The notes: generated by a model not told the origin, from the sequence alone. Positions 39,903-48,573 are shown, counted from the first letter of the stretch. The stretch is DNA of 64,000 nt from Ornithinimicrobium faecis (GCF_023923225.1 NZ_CP099489.1:4464001-4528000); one strand, 5' to 3'. A program made the numbers and translations.

Positions 39903-41051
39903 CTACTTTTCGCGGTCGCGCAGCCGGGCGGCCTGGCGGGTCAAGTGGTCCCGTTCGGCGACGCTGGTCGCCTGCCGCGCAGCCTCCGCATACAGGTCGG
40001 CGGCTCGCGCAACCTCCCCCGCCCGCTCCCGGAGGTAGGCCTGCGCCGCCGTGCGCCGCGGCACCTCGGCCGGCACCTCGCCCAGGGCACGCAACCCGGC
40101 CTGCGGCCCGTCGGCCTCACCCACCGCAACGGCCCGGTTGAGGGCGACGACCGGGCTGTCCGTCAGGGCGGCGAGCTCGTCATACCACTCGACGATCTGC
40201 ACCCAGTCGGTCTCCCCGGCACTCGGTGCATCGGCGTGCAGCGCCGCGATCGCGGCCTGGATCTGGAACTCCCCCAGGCGATCTCGGGCCAGAGTCGGCT
40301 GCAGTATGCCGATCGCCTCCCTGATCAGATCGGTGTCCCACCGTCCTCGGTCCTGTTCGGTGAGGGGCACCAGGGCGCCGTCGTCCCGGAAGCGTGAGGC
40401 CCGCCGGGCGTGGTGCAGCAGTAGGAGCGCCAACAGCCCGGTGGCCTCTGGGTCGTCAGTCTGCGCGGTCAGCTCACGGGTCAGTCGGATCGACTCGGCC
40501 GCCAGGTCGACGTCGCCGGTGTAGCCCTCGTTGAAGATCAGATAGAGCACCCGTAGCACCCGTCCGAGGTCGCCACGTCCGGAGAGACCCTCGGCAGCCA
40601 CGATCCGCTTGGCCCGGCTGATCCGCTGGGCCATCGTCGCCTCCGGCACCAGATAGGCCTGCGCAATCTGCCGTGTGGTGAGCCCACCGACGGCCCGCAG
40701 CGTCAGTGCCACGGCCGACGATGGCGTGAGGGAGCGGTGGCAGCACAGGAAGAGCAGCTGGAGGGTGTCGTCGGACTGTTCGGTCGGTCCGGGCAGCGGC
40801 GCCTCAAACTCGGCCTCCTCCCGCCGCCGGCGAGCGGTCTGCGAGCGGTGCGCGTCGACATACTTGCGCCAGGCCACGGTGACGAGCCACGCTCGGGGCT
40901 CACTCGGCATACGGTCTGGCCAGTGCCCGAGCGCCTCGATGAGGGCCTCCTGCACGGCGTCCTCCGCGCTCGCGAAGTCAGCCCCGCGGCGGATGAGGAC
41001 ACCCAGCACCTGCGGGGCGAGCGTCCTGAGATCCCCCTCCACCGACCCCAC
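39903..41051 (-). CDS. ECF42-type sigma factor
   Basis: A 382-residue sigma factor with an extended C-terminus (about residues 170-382), the hallmark of group ECF42. Region 2 has SAEDAVQEALIEALGHWP; region 4 has LTPSSAVALTLRAVGGLTTR and VPEATMAQRISRAKR. The helical tail with repeated Ala/Leu motifs (DUF6596) is needed for activity in this group instead of an anti-sigma factor. It is the last gene of an operon with a DGPF/YCII protein and a DHFR-like protein, the standard ECF42 context. A matching promoter lies upstream of the operon. Confidence 0.9.
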   Translation of the reverse strand: MGSVEGDLRTLAPQVLGVLIRRGADFASAEDAVQEALIEALGHWPDRMPSEPRAWLVTVAWRKYVDAHRSQTARRRREEAEFEAPLPGPTEQSDDTLQLLFLCCHRSLTPSSAVALTLRAVGGLTTRQIAQAYLVPEATMAQRISRAKRIVAAEGLSGRGDLGRVLRVLYLIFNEGYTGDVDLAAESIRLTRELTAQTDDPEATGLLALLLLHHARRASRFRDDGALVPLTEQDRGRWDTDLIREAIGILQPTLARDRLGEFQIQAAIAALHADAPSAGETDWVQIVEWYDELAALTDSPVVALNRAVAVGEADGPQAGLRALGEVPAEVPRRTAAQAYLRERAGEVARAADLYAEAARQATSVAERDHLTRQAARLRDREK

Positions 41052-41056
41052 CGGGC

Positions 41057-41659
41057 TCAGGCCCGCGCCGCATAGCGGAGCAGCACGTTGCCGGAGTCCT
41101 CGAAGCCCCGGGAGTCGATCAGGGTCAGGTCACACGGGTCGGCAAACACCGGTGTGCCGCCGCCGAGCGCACCCGGGCTGATCATCAGGTGCAGCTCGTC
41201 AACCAACCCCTGGCCGAGCAGGGAGTGCCACAGGGCGCGACTGCCAAAGATCAGCACGTCGCCGACCCCGCGATCCCGCTCCGTCCGCACCCGGTCGGCG
41301 AGGTCGGCCCCGGACACCACCTCGGTGGTGTCGTGCCAGGGGTTGTCCGCCGGTGGCGCGTAGGAATCGCTCGCCACGAGCTTGGGGATGGCGTTGTAGC
41401 GCCTGCTCATCTCCCGGTTGACGGCACTGAGAGTCAGGTCCTGCGGGTCGGCGGGGGCCTCCGCCACGCCGGGCCAGTGGCCGCTGAACATCTCGAACGA
41501 ACGGCGTCCGAGCAGCACCGTGCCTGCCGCGCAGATGCGCTCCAGGTTGTAGGCGTCAAAGGCGCCGTCCATGTTCAGGCCCATCGGGTTCCCGTCGGGC
41601 CCCTCATAGTTGCCGTCGAGGGAGATGATGTTGCTGACGATGACGGGCATGGCGCTCAC
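41057..41659 (-). CDS. DHFR-fold (RibD C-terminal-like) reductase
   Basis: A 200-residue protein with the dihydrofolate-reductase fold of the RibD C-terminal domain: NIISLDGNYEGPDG, VLLGRRSFEMFSGHWPG and DVLIFGSRALWHSLLGQGLV (the NADPH-binding Gly-Ser loop), then LISPGALGGGTPVF-type ending. Likely an NADPH-dependent reductase of unknown substrate. Its GTG start overlaps the YCII gene stop by four bases (GTGA). Confidence 0.85.
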   Translation of the reverse strand: MSAMPVIVSNIISLDGNYEGPDGNPMGLNMDGAFDAYNLERICAAGTVLLGRRSFEMFSGHWPGVAEAPADPQDLTLSAVNREMSRRYNAIPKLVASDSYAPPADNPWHDTTEVVSGADLADRVRTERDRGVGDVLIFGSRALWHSLLGQGLVDELHLMISPGALGGGTPVFADPCDLTLIDSRGFEDSGNVLLRYAARA

Positions 41660-42075
41660 TCCGTGACGGTGGGGGTCTCACCGAGGAACGGGCGGACCTC
41701 CAGCCACTCGTGGATCGGCGCGCCACCCTTGCCGGGGGCCGCGGACAGCTCAGCGGCCGCCTCATAGGCCCGCTCCTGGCTGTCCACATCGATCACCATC
41801 CAGCCCGCGATGAGGTCCTTGGTCTCGGCGAAGGGTCCGTCGGTCACCGGTGGCTTGCCCGGGCCGTCGTAGCGGACGAAGGTGCCGCCCTGCGCGAGCG
41901 CCTGCCCGTCCACGAACTCGCCGGTCTCACGCAGCCGGTCGGCGAAGTCGTTCATGAACTGCATGTGAGCGTCGATCTCCTCCTGGGACCACTGGTCCAT
42001 CAGGACATCCGCGCTCGGCAGGTTCTCCGGGCCCGAGTTGCGGCGGTAGTGCTTGAGGAGCAGGTACTTGGCCAT
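41656..42075 (-). CDS. YCII/DGPF-domain protein
   Basis: A 139-residue protein with the DGPF signature (VTDGPFAETKDLIAGWMVID, about residues 77-96), a ferredoxin-like fold found almost always next to ECF42 sigma factors. Its biochemical role is unclear; it may be an enzyme of small-molecule stress or a sensor. AAGGAG lies seven bases before the ATG at 42075, and an ECF42-type promoter about 50 bp upstream controls the operon. Confidence 0.9.
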   Translation of the reverse strand: MAKYLLLKHYRRNSGPENLPSADVLMDQWSQEEIDAHMQFMNDFADRLRETGEFVDGQALAQGGTFVRYDGPGKPPVTDGPFAETKDLIAGWMVIDVDSQERAYEAAAELSAAPGKGGAPIHEWLEVRPFLGETPTVTE

Positions 42076-42124
42076 GACGATCTCCTTGGTCCGGGGTGGT
42101 CCTTCTGGCCACCCTCACCCCTGG

Positions 42125-42151
42125 GACGGAGCCGGTCAACCGTTCTCGACA
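42125..42151 (-). promoter_or_regulatory. ECF42-type promoter (TGTCGA-17-CGTC)
   Basis: On the minus strand, TGTCGA (42146-42151) and CGTC (42125-42128) are 17 bp apart, matching the reported ECF42 promoter pattern. The expected start site gives a leader of about 40 nt before the DGPF gene. Confidence 0.65.
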
Positions 42152-42168
42152 TCGCTGTCGAATATCCC

Positions 42169-42267
42169 TCAGAGTCCGATGCCGAAGTTCCGGGCGTCCT
42201 GGCTGAGCCACACCACAAAGCCGATGCAGCCGAGGGCGCCCACGATCAGCACTCCGCCAGTGGACAT
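42169..42267 (-). CDS. 32-residue single-helix membrane protein next to copB
   Basis: A 32-residue protein encoded 42 bp after the stop codon of the P-type ATPase gene, same strand. An AAGGGG site 7 bases before the ATG at 42267 supports translation. Residues about 4-22 (GGVLIVGALGCIGFVVWLS) form one membrane helix with a central Cys14 and small residues; the tail QDARNFGIGL is polar. It resembles in size and shape KdpF, the small subunit that stabilises the Kdp ATPase, although the sequence differs. It could be a small subunit or regulator of the copper pump. Confidence 0.6.
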   Translation of the reverse strand: MSTGGVLIVGALGCIGFVVWLSQDARNFGIGL

Positions 42268-42309
42268 CGGCGTCCCCTTCCCTCCACGCAACACCCTAGT
42301 GACGGTGGC

Positions 42310-44469
42310 TCAGGTGAGTTCCCGCACGCTGGCCTCGGGGCTGAGGTCGAGTCGGCGCAGGGTCTGGGCATTCAGCGCGACGATGACGGTGGACAGCGAC
42401 ATGAGCACGGCACCGACAGCCATCGGCATGACGAAGCCGACCGGTGCCAGGACGCCAGCGGCGAGCGGGACGGAGATCAGGTTGTAACCCGCTGCCCACC
42501 ACAGGTTCTGCGTCATCTTGCGATAGGCGGCACGGGAGAGCTGGATGATCGACAGGACCGACCGCGGGTCATCACTGGCGAGGATCACGCCAGCGGAGGC
42601 GATGGCCACGTCGGTGCCGGCACCGATCGCGATGCCGACGTCTGCGCGGGCCAAAGCGGGGGCATCGTTGACGCCGTCGCCGACCATGGCCACGGTCCGA
42701 CCGCGGTCCTGCAGCTCGGCGACCTTGTCGGCCTTGTGTTCTGGCCGCACCCCGGCAAACACCTCGTCGATCCCCAGGTCAGCGGCGACAGCGTGGGCCA
42801 CTGGCTCGGCATCGCCGGTGATCATCACGACCTGCAGGCCCAGCTGGTGCAGGGCGTCCACGGCCTGGCGCGACTCCGGCCGGACCTCGTCGGAGACGGA
42901 GAGGGCACCGATGAGCTCACCGTCGCGGACGACGTGCAGCACCGTGGCCCCGTCTGCAGCCCACGGCTCGCTCTCCGGCAGCGCACTCAGGCCCTCCTCC
43001 TCGAGCAGGTAGGGGCCACCCACACGGACGGTGGAGCCGTTGACCGTGGCCGTCACACCGACGGCCGGTGAGGCACTGAAGTCCGTGGCTGCTGGCACCT
43101 CCAGGTCTTGGTCGCGGGCGGCGCGCACGATCGCCCGGGCCAGGGGGTGCTCACTGTCCGCCTCCGCAGCCGCAGCCAGGGAGAGCAACTCGGCTGTCGG
43201 CATACCGCCTGCGCCGTGCAGGGAACCGACGGCCGGCTCGCCACGGGTCAGGGTGCCGGTCTTGTCGAACAGGACCGTGTCGACCGCGCGCATCTGCTCC
43301 AGCGCCAGGCGGTCCTTGACCAGCACGCCGCCGCGGGCCGCACGCTCGGTGGTGATCGAGACCACCAGCGGGATCGCCAGCCCCAGGGCGTGGGGACAGG
43401 CTATGACCAGGACGGTGATGACGCGCTCCAGCGTGGTGCCCGGGTCGCTGATCAACAGCCACACGATCGCGGCGATGATCGCCGCCGCCAGGGCATACCA
43501 GAACAGCCAGGCAGCCGCCTTGTCGGCGAGACGCTGGGCACGGCTGGAGGACCCCTGCGCCTGCTCCACGAGTCGGCGGATGCCGGCGAGGGCCGTGTTG
43601 TCTCCCACGGCCGAGACCTGCACGCGGAGACCGGAGTCGGTGGCCACGGTGCCAGCCACCACCTGGTCACCCTCTGAGCGCCGCACGGCCGCCGACTCCC
43701 CGGTGATCATCGACTCGTCCATGGCAGCCGCCCCCTGGACCACGACCCCGTCGGCGGGGACTCGCCCACCGGGTCGCACCACGACCACGTCGTCCACGGC
43801 GAGGTCGGAGGGCGCCACCGTGACGGTCGTTCCACCCTCGACGCGCTCGGCCTCATCGGGCAGGAGCGCGGCCAGCGAGTCCAGCGCAGAGGAGGTCTGC
43901 GCCAGCGAGCGCATCTCGATCCAGTGACCGAGCAGCATTATCACGACCAGGAGCGCGAGCTCCCACCAGAACTCCAGCTCGTGGGAGATGAGCCCGAGGC
44001 TGGCCGCCAGGGAGGCGACGAAGGCCACCGTGATGGCCATGCCGATCAGCAGCATCATGCCGGGCTTGCGGGTGCGGATCTCCTCGATCGCGCCGGTGTA
44101 GAACGGCTTGCCACCCCAGACAAACATCACCGTGCCCAGGACTGGCGCGACCCAGCCGATCCCCGGCACGTCCGGCAGGTCATAGCCGAGCAGGTCGGCG
44201 AACATTGGGCTGGTCAGGACCGTTGGCACCGCGAGCGCGAGCATGATCCAGAACAGCCTGCGGAACATCGCGACGTGATCGCCGTGTCCGCTGTGGCCAC
44301 CATGACCACCGTGACCGCCATGTTCGCTGTGGCCACCCTGTCCGGCAGGGCCTTCGTGACCGTCGTGCGTGCCGTGACCCTCGCGGCTTACGTCGTGGCC
44401 TGCGTGGTGGTCGTTGCTTGTCCCGGCGTGGCCCTTGTGGTCACCGTGGCCGTGCGCTCCCTGCGTCAT
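42310..44469 (-). CDS. copB: CopB-type heavy-metal P1B ATPase
   Basis: A 719-residue copper/heavy-metal pump. The N-terminus (residues 1-65) is extremely His/Gly-rich in place of a CxxC metal domain. The ion-binding membrane motif is CPH (VIACPHALGLAIP), typical of CopB-type P1B-3 pumps; the phosphorylation site is DKTGTLT, followed by the HP locus SEHPLARAI and the hinge GDGVNDAPALA. It exports Cu(II)/Cu(I) from the cytoplasm. AGGAG is 6 bases before the ATG at 44469. A CsoR-type operator covers the promoter. The 32-residue membrane gene follows. Confidence 0.92.
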   Translation of the reverse strand: MTQGAHGHGDHKGHAGTSNDHHAGHDVSREGHGTHDGHEGPAGQGGHSEHGGHGGHGGHSGHGDHVAMFRRLFWIMLALAVPTVLTSPMFADLLGYDLPDVPGIGWVAPVLGTVMFVWGGKPFYTGAIEEIRTRKPGMMLLIGMAITVAFVASLAASLGLISHELEFWWELALLVVIMLLGHWIEMRSLAQTSSALDSLAALLPDEAERVEGGTTVTVAPSDLAVDDVVVVRPGGRVPADGVVVQGAAAMDESMITGESAAVRRSEGDQVVAGTVATDSGLRVQVSAVGDNTALAGIRRLVEQAQGSSSRAQRLADKAAAWLFWYALAAAIIAAIVWLLISDPGTTLERVITVLVIACPHALGLAIPLVVSITTERAARGGVLVKDRLALEQMRAVDTVLFDKTGTLTRGEPAVGSLHGAGGMPTAELLSLAAAAEADSEHPLARAIVRAARDQDLEVPAATDFSASPAVGVTATVNGSTVRVGGPYLLEEEGLSALPESEPWAADGATVLHVVRDGELIGALSVSDEVRPESRQAVDALHQLGLQVVMITGDAEPVAHAVAADLGIDEVFAGVRPEHKADKVAELQDRGRTVAMVGDGVNDAPALARADVGIAIGAGTDVAIASAGVILASDDPRSVLSIIQLSRAAYRKMTQNLWWAAGYNLISVPLAAGVLAPVGFVMPMAVGAVLMSLSTVIVALNAQTLRRLDLSPEASVRELT

Positions 44470-44484
44470 CACTCGCTCCTTTTG

Positions 44485-44513
44485 TATACCCTAAGGGGGT
44501 ATATGGAAGCGTA
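44485..44513 (-). promoter_or_regulatory. CsoR-type operator and promoter of copB
   Basis: TATACCC (44485-44491) and GGGTATA (44497-44503) are perfect 7-bp arms around TAAGG, like copper-responsive CsoR operators. A -10 box TACGCT (44508-44513, minus strand) puts the start site inside the operator. No csoR gene is in the window. Confidence 0.65.
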
Positions 44514-44562
44514 GCACCCACCTGCTATTCCGCCTGTCCACCGCGATGTCAGTGCTCGCCCC

Positions 44563-44568
44563 TAGCGT
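44563..44568 (+). promoter_or_regulatory. -10 box of the VOC gene (TAGCGT)
   Basis: TAGCGT with a 6-base spacer to the ATG at 44575; the same hexamer serves the AlkX-like gene. Confidence 0.55.
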
Positions 44569-44574
44569 GACGAC

Positions 44575-44946
44575 ATGACTCTCACAGTGGGCATGATCAC
44601 GACCGACACGACCGACGCCGAGGCGCTCGCCAGATGGTGGGCCGAGCAGACCGGGGCCGAGGTCGCCGAGACCAACGAGGGCTGGTTCGTGATCGTGCGA
44701 GGCGGCACCCTCCCGGTCTGGCTCGCCTTTCAGAAGGTCGAGGAGGTCACCCCCGGCAAGAACCGCCTGCACCTGGATCTGACCGCCAGCGGCGGTCTGG
44801 ACACCGAGGTGGAGCGCCTCCTCGCCTCCGGGGCCACCCTGGTGGAACGACGCGGAGACGAGCACTTCCGCTGGGTGACGCTGGCCGATCCGCAGGGCAA
44901 TCAGTTCTGCGTGTCCGGCCCCCACGCGCCGGCGCCCGAGACCTGA
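44575..44946 (+). CDS. VOC-family protein (glyoxalase-like)
   Basis: A 123-residue vicinal-oxygen-chelate fold protein with two beta-alpha-beta modules. Possible metal ligands are His in NRLHLDLTAS and Glu/His in ERRGDEHFRW; the end LADPQGNQFCVS is typical of the Glyoxalase_6 group. It could be a bleomycin-resistance-like binding protein or a small isomerase. Leaderless start supported by TAGCGT. Confidence 0.82.
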   Translation: MTLTVGMITTDTTDAEALARWWAEQTGAEVAETNEGWFVIVRGGTLPVWLAFQKVEEVTPGKNRLHLDLTASGGLDTEVERLLASGATLVERRGDEHFRWVTLADPQGNQFCVSGPHAPAPET

Positions 44947-45030
44947 CCGCCACCCGAAACTCAGTCGGCGGACCCAGTCTCGTCGTCATACAGTGCCGAG
45001 GACACCACGGCACAGGGACTTGGGGACTGC

Positions 45031-46035
45031 ATGACGACCAGCACGACGTATGGCGAGCTCAGCGACGAGCAGCAGGCGGAGGCGCTGCGCCCTGTCGCGG
45101 CGGCGGCAGCCACCGCCTTCGGACTGGAGCCGCGCAGGCTGGACGTGCACCTGCACGCCTACAACACGACATACGCCGTCGAGACGGTCGTCGGGGAGAG
45201 GTTCGCACTGCGGGTCAACACCAGCTCCACCAGCCCGCGGCGCGAGATCGCCACCCAGCAGGCCTGGCAACTGGCCATTGCCGAGGAGACCCCGGTGCAC
45301 GTGGCCACACCGCGGCGGACGACAGACGGCCAGTGGTGTGCCGCCGTCGACTCCGACGCCCTCGGGCGCGAGCTGCTGGTGACCTGCGCGAGCTGGCTCG
45401 AGGGACCCGACGTCGGCACGCCCTCTCCGCAGGTCGCCCACGAGCTCGGTCGGACGATGGCCCACCTGCACCGGCAAGCACGGTCGTGGCGCCTGCCGGA
45501 CGGTGCGACGCTGCCGCTGTTCGACGAGCCCCTGTTCGGCGCACCGGATCACCTGGCGGTCGCCGATCTGGAGGCCGGACAGCGGGAGGTGCTCGGGCGG
45601 ACCGCGTGCATCACAGCCGACGCCTTTGCCCGCGTCGGTGCCAGCGACCAGGTCATCGCCCTGCATGCCGACCTGCACGGCGGCAACCTCAAGTGGCGCG
45701 ATGGCCGACTCGCAGTCTTCGACTTCGATGACTGCGGGCTGGGGGTGCCGACGCTGGACCTGGCGATCAGCACCTTCTATCTGCGCGGCGGCGCCCCGGG
45801 GTCAGAGGAAGCGCTGCGGGAGGGCTATGCGACGGTCGCCCCGCTCCCGGACGTCAGCCCAGAACACTTCGAGGCCATCATCGCCTCACGACAGCTGCTC
45901 CTGGCCAACGACATCGTCAAGAGCACGACCGCGCAGTTCCGCGAGATGGCCAGGACCTATCTGCCCACGGCCGTCGACCGGTTGCAGCACTGGCTCGAGA
46001 CCGGGCACTTCACCCGGGAACTGCCCGGGAGCTGA
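45031..46035 (+). CDS. APH-family phosphotransferase
   Basis: A 334-residue kinase-like protein of the aminoglycoside phosphotransferase/choline kinase superfamily. The catalytic loop is ALHADLHGGNLKW and the Mg-binding motif VFDFDDCGLG follows about 15 residues later. The N-lobe has VGERFALRVNTSS in place of a canonical Lys strand. Substrate unknown; genuine antibiotic resistance is not implied. GGGG precedes the ATG at 45031. Confidence 0.85.
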   Translation: MTTSTTYGELSDEQQAEALRPVAAAAATAFGLEPRRLDVHLHAYNTTYAVETVVGERFALRVNTSSTSPRREIATQQAWQLAIAEETPVHVATPRRTTDGQWCAAVDSDALGRELLVTCASWLEGPDVGTPSPQVAHELGRTMAHLHRQARSWRLPDGATLPLFDEPLFGAPDHLAVADLEAGQREVLGRTACITADAFARVGASDQVIALHADLHGGNLKWRDGRLAVFDFDDCGLGVPTLDLAISTFYLRGGAPGSEEALREGYATVAPLPDVSPEHFEAIIASRQLLLANDIVKSTTAQFREMARTYLPTAVDRLQHWLETGHFTRELPGS

Positions 46036-46060
46036 GCCCCCGAACGACAGGTGGGGCGGT

Positions 46061-47290
46061 TCAGCGTCCCGACGGGGGCTCGTCGGTGGGTGTCTCGGCC
46101 GGCGCCTCGCCCCGGGCTGCCCTCGCGTGCTCCTGCTCGGCCGCCTCGAGCAGTTCCAGGAACTCACGCTCGTTGCGGATCCGCGCGCGGTGCTTCTCCG
46201 GCAGCGCCTTGATGGTCTTGATCTCCTCCTCGAGGGCGCCGTAACTCTTCTCCCGGGCGTCCGGGTCGCCCCAGTAGCCAATGTCGAGATACTGCGTCGC
46301 GTGCCGACGGGCGTTGCCGACGGCGTTCTTGGCCTTGCCGGCCGGGCTCACCAGGGAGGCGACCACCGTGATGACCAGGACACCGATGATGACGACCAGC
46401 GACATCCCCGTGCTGACCTCCACCACCGGCACGTGCTCGCCGTCGTTGATGAAGGGCAGGGTGTTCTCGGCCAGGGCGTGCAGGATCAGCTTGACGCCGA
46501 TGAAGCCCAGGATGGCCGCCAGTCCGAAGGACAGGTAGATCAGGCGGTCCAGCAGCCCGTCGATCAGGAAGTAGAGCTGCCGCAGCCCCAGCAGGGAGAA
46601 AGCCGTCGCCGTGAACACGATGTAGGTGCTCTGCGTGAGGCCAAAGATCGCGGGGATCGAGTCGATAGCAAACAGGATGTCCGTGCCGCCGATGGCGAGC
46701 ATGACCACCATCATCGGCGTCATCAGACGCTTGCCGTTCTCGACCGTGAACAGCTTGTCCTCGTCGTAGCCCTCGCTCGTGGGGATGACCTTGCGGATCA
46801 GCCGCACCACGAAGTTCTCGCCCTCTGAGTCCTCGTCGTCCGGCTTGAGCATGTTGCCCGCAGTGAGCAGCAGGATCAGACCGAAAACGTAGAAGACCCA
46901 GGCGAACCGGTCGATCGCGGCAGCCCCCAGGAAGATGAACACCGTGCGTGAGATCAGCGCAAAGACGATCCCGAACAGCAGCACCTTCTGCTGGTTGGCC
47001 CGCGGCACCGCGAAACTGCCCATGATGATGAGGAAGACAAACAGGTTGTCGACCGACAGGGCCTTCTCGGTGACGTAGCCGGCGAAGTACTCCGTCCCCG
47101 GGTCGCTGCCGGCAAACACCCAGACCCCGACACCGAACAGCAGGGCGATGCCGACATAGGCAGCCGACCAGATCGCGGACTCGCGCAGCGTCGGGATGTG
47201 CGCCTTGCGCACGTGGAAGAAGAAGTCGTAGGCGAGCAGGCCGATGATCCCCAGGAGGGTGAGGATCCAGACCGTGGTGGAGACCTGCAT
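46061..47290 (-). CDS. TerC-family membrane protein
   Basis: A 409-residue TerC/Alx protein with about nine membrane helices and an 80-residue charged cytoplasmic tail. The signature Asp-containing helices are TEKALSVDNLFVFLIIMGSF and GGTDILFAIDSIPAIFG. TerC/Alx proteins export manganese or help metal loading of secreted proteins. The long tail with EEEIKTIKALPEKHRARI is coiled and not part of the core family. I looked for a yybP-ykoY riboswitch in the 98 bp upstream and did not find its conserved parts. Confidence 0.88.
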   Translation of the reverse strand: MQVSTTVWILTLLGIIGLLAYDFFFHVRKAHIPTLRESAIWSAAYVGIALLFGVGVWVFAGSDPGTEYFAGYVTEKALSVDNLFVFLIIMGSFAVPRANQQKVLLFGIVFALISRTVFIFLGAAAIDRFAWVFYVFGLILLLTAGNMLKPDDEDSEGENFVVRLIRKVIPTSEGYDEDKLFTVENGKRLMTPMMVVMLAIGGTDILFAIDSIPAIFGLTQSTYIVFTATAFSLLGLRQLYFLIDGLLDRLIYLSFGLAAILGFIGVKLILHALAENTLPFINDGEHVPVVEVSTGMSLVVIIGVLVITVVASLVSPAGKAKNAVGNARRHATQYLDIGYWGDPDAREKSYGALEEEIKTIKALPEKHRARIRNEREFLELLEAAEQEHARAARGEAPAETPTDEPPSGR

Positions 47291-47388
47291 CAGCGGGCTT
47301 GAGCACTCAGTGGGGCGGGCAGCACCCCTTAAATCTATCGGTGACCGGCCCCGCGAGCGATATCAGCGCTCACCCGGCGGGCCCCAGA

Positions 47389-48408
47389 TCAGTCGTCCTC
47401 CTGCTCGGTGGCCTCCCGGGCGCGGCGGCGCCAGCGGCTGCGCTCGGCGGTCATGGCACGCACGTCCCCGGTCGGGCCAAGATGGCTGAGCTTGTCGGGG
47501 TTGGTGATCGAGCGGATCGCCTGGATGTGCCCGTCCAGAATGTCCAGGACCCAGGTGCCGACGACCTTGCCCTCGGAGTCCCGCAGGATCGCTCCGGGCC
47601 AGCCGTTGAACTCACGCGGCTCCAGCGACGCACCGCTGGCGAGCAGCGGTGGGACGGTCGCCACCAGGATGCGGGCGGCTCGCTCGGCACCGAAGCGCCC
47701 TCCCTCGCCGCCACCCTTCCCGCCAGCGTCGTTCACCGTCTCGACATCGGCGGCCAGCAGACCCTGGAGGGCCTCGAGGTTGCCCTCTCGCAGGGCATCG
47801 AAGAACCTGTCCGCGAGGTCGAGCCGCTTGCGCCGGTCAACCTCGAAACGGGGCCGTCCGTCCCGCATGTGGCGACGGGCACGAGCCGCCAGCTGGCGGG
47901 CGGCGGGCTCGGACCGCTCGATCGTCTCGGCGATCTCAGCAAACCCAAAGTCGAAGACCTCACGCAGCACGAAGACAGCGCGCTCGAGAGGGCTGAGGCG
48001 CTCGAGCAGCAGCAGCGCCGCCATCGACACGGAGTCGGCGAGCTCCGCGGAGTCCGCGGGCTCGGCATACGGCTGGGTTTGCAGGGTGTCCGTGGGCAGC
48101 GGCTCGGGGAACCACGGGCCGACATAGGCCTCCCGCCGCACCCGGGCCGAGCGCAGGACGTCGATCGAGATCCTCGAGACCACGGTCGACAGATAGGCCT
48201 TCAACGACTCCGGCTCGGTGTCCGTCCCCGCGTAGCGCAACCACGTCTCCTGCACCGCATCCTCGGCCTCGCCCACGCTGCCCAGGATCCGATAGGAGAT
48301 CGAGAACAGCAGTGGCCGCAGCTCCTCGAACCGCTGGGCGTCCATCACTTGCGCCCCGGTCTGCCGCCCGACAGTCGGGCCCTGCCTCCAGAAAGTCGTC
48401 TCCGCCAT
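47389..48408 (-). CDS. ECF41-type sigma factor with SnoaL tail
   Basis: A 339-residue ECF sigma factor with a C-terminal SnoaL-like domain. Region 2 has RPLLFSISYRILGSVGEAED; region 4 has LSPLERAVFVLREVFDFGFA. The ECF41 signature motifs are present: WFPEPL between the regions, DAGGKGGGEG (the DGGGR-like motif) and NPDKL near the end. In this group the fused C-terminal domain controls activity without an anti-sigma factor. The ATG at 48408 lies 8 bases after the CGTC of its own promoter and would be leaderless; an inner ATG at 48345 is also possible. Confidence 0.88.
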   Translation of the reverse strand: MAETTFWRQGPTVGRQTGAQVMDAQRFEELRPLLFSISYRILGSVGEAEDAVQETWLRYAGTDTEPESLKAYLSTVVSRISIDVLRSARVRREAYVGPWFPEPLPTDTLQTQPYAEPADSAELADSVSMAALLLLERLSPLERAVFVLREVFDFGFAEIAETIERSEPAARQLAARARRHMRDGRPRFEVDRRKRLDLADRFFDALREGNLEALQGLLAADVETVNDAGGKGGGEGGRFGAERAARILVATVPPLLASGASLEPREFNGWPGAILRDSEGKVVGTWVLDILDGHIQAIRSITNPDKLSHLGPTGDVRAMTAERSRWRRRAREATEQEDD

Positions 48409-48416
48409 GCCCCTGA

Positions 48417-48443
48417 GACGAGGCGGCCCCCTGATCTGTGACA
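48417..48443 (-). promoter_or_regulatory. ECF41 promoter of the sigma gene (TGTCACA-16-CGTC)
   Basis: On the minus strand, TGTCACA (48437-48443), a 16-bp spacer and CGTC (48417-48420) fit the known ECF41 promoter. The sigma gene would thus control itself. Confidence 0.75.
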
Positions 48444-48499
48444 TCGGCGGCGACTGTGACTTCGGCGGTGCCCGACACCGGATCCTGACCGCGGCCCGG

Positions 48500-48526
48500 T
48501 GTCACAGGGCTGGCCGTTGTCTCGTC
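48500..48526 (+). promoter_or_regulatory. ECF41 promoter of the DoxX-like gene (TGTCACA-16-CGTC)
   Basis: TGTCACA (48500-48506), 16 bp and CGTC (48523-48526): the same pattern and spacer as the divergent sigma promoter, 48 bp before the DoxX-like start. Confidence 0.75.
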
Positions 48527-48573
48527 CCAAGGTCGAGCCGCCGCAGGGGCGGCCCGTCGAAAGGAGAGAGCTG

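Noticed and set aside
45031..46035. Aminoglycoside resistance gene
   Set aside because: It has the APH fold motifs, but the same motifs occur in many housekeeping kinases; no resistance context is present.
47291..47388. yybP-ykoY manganese riboswitch upstream of terC
   Set aside because: The conserved internal-loop sequences of that riboswitch are not present; only weak hairpins were seen.
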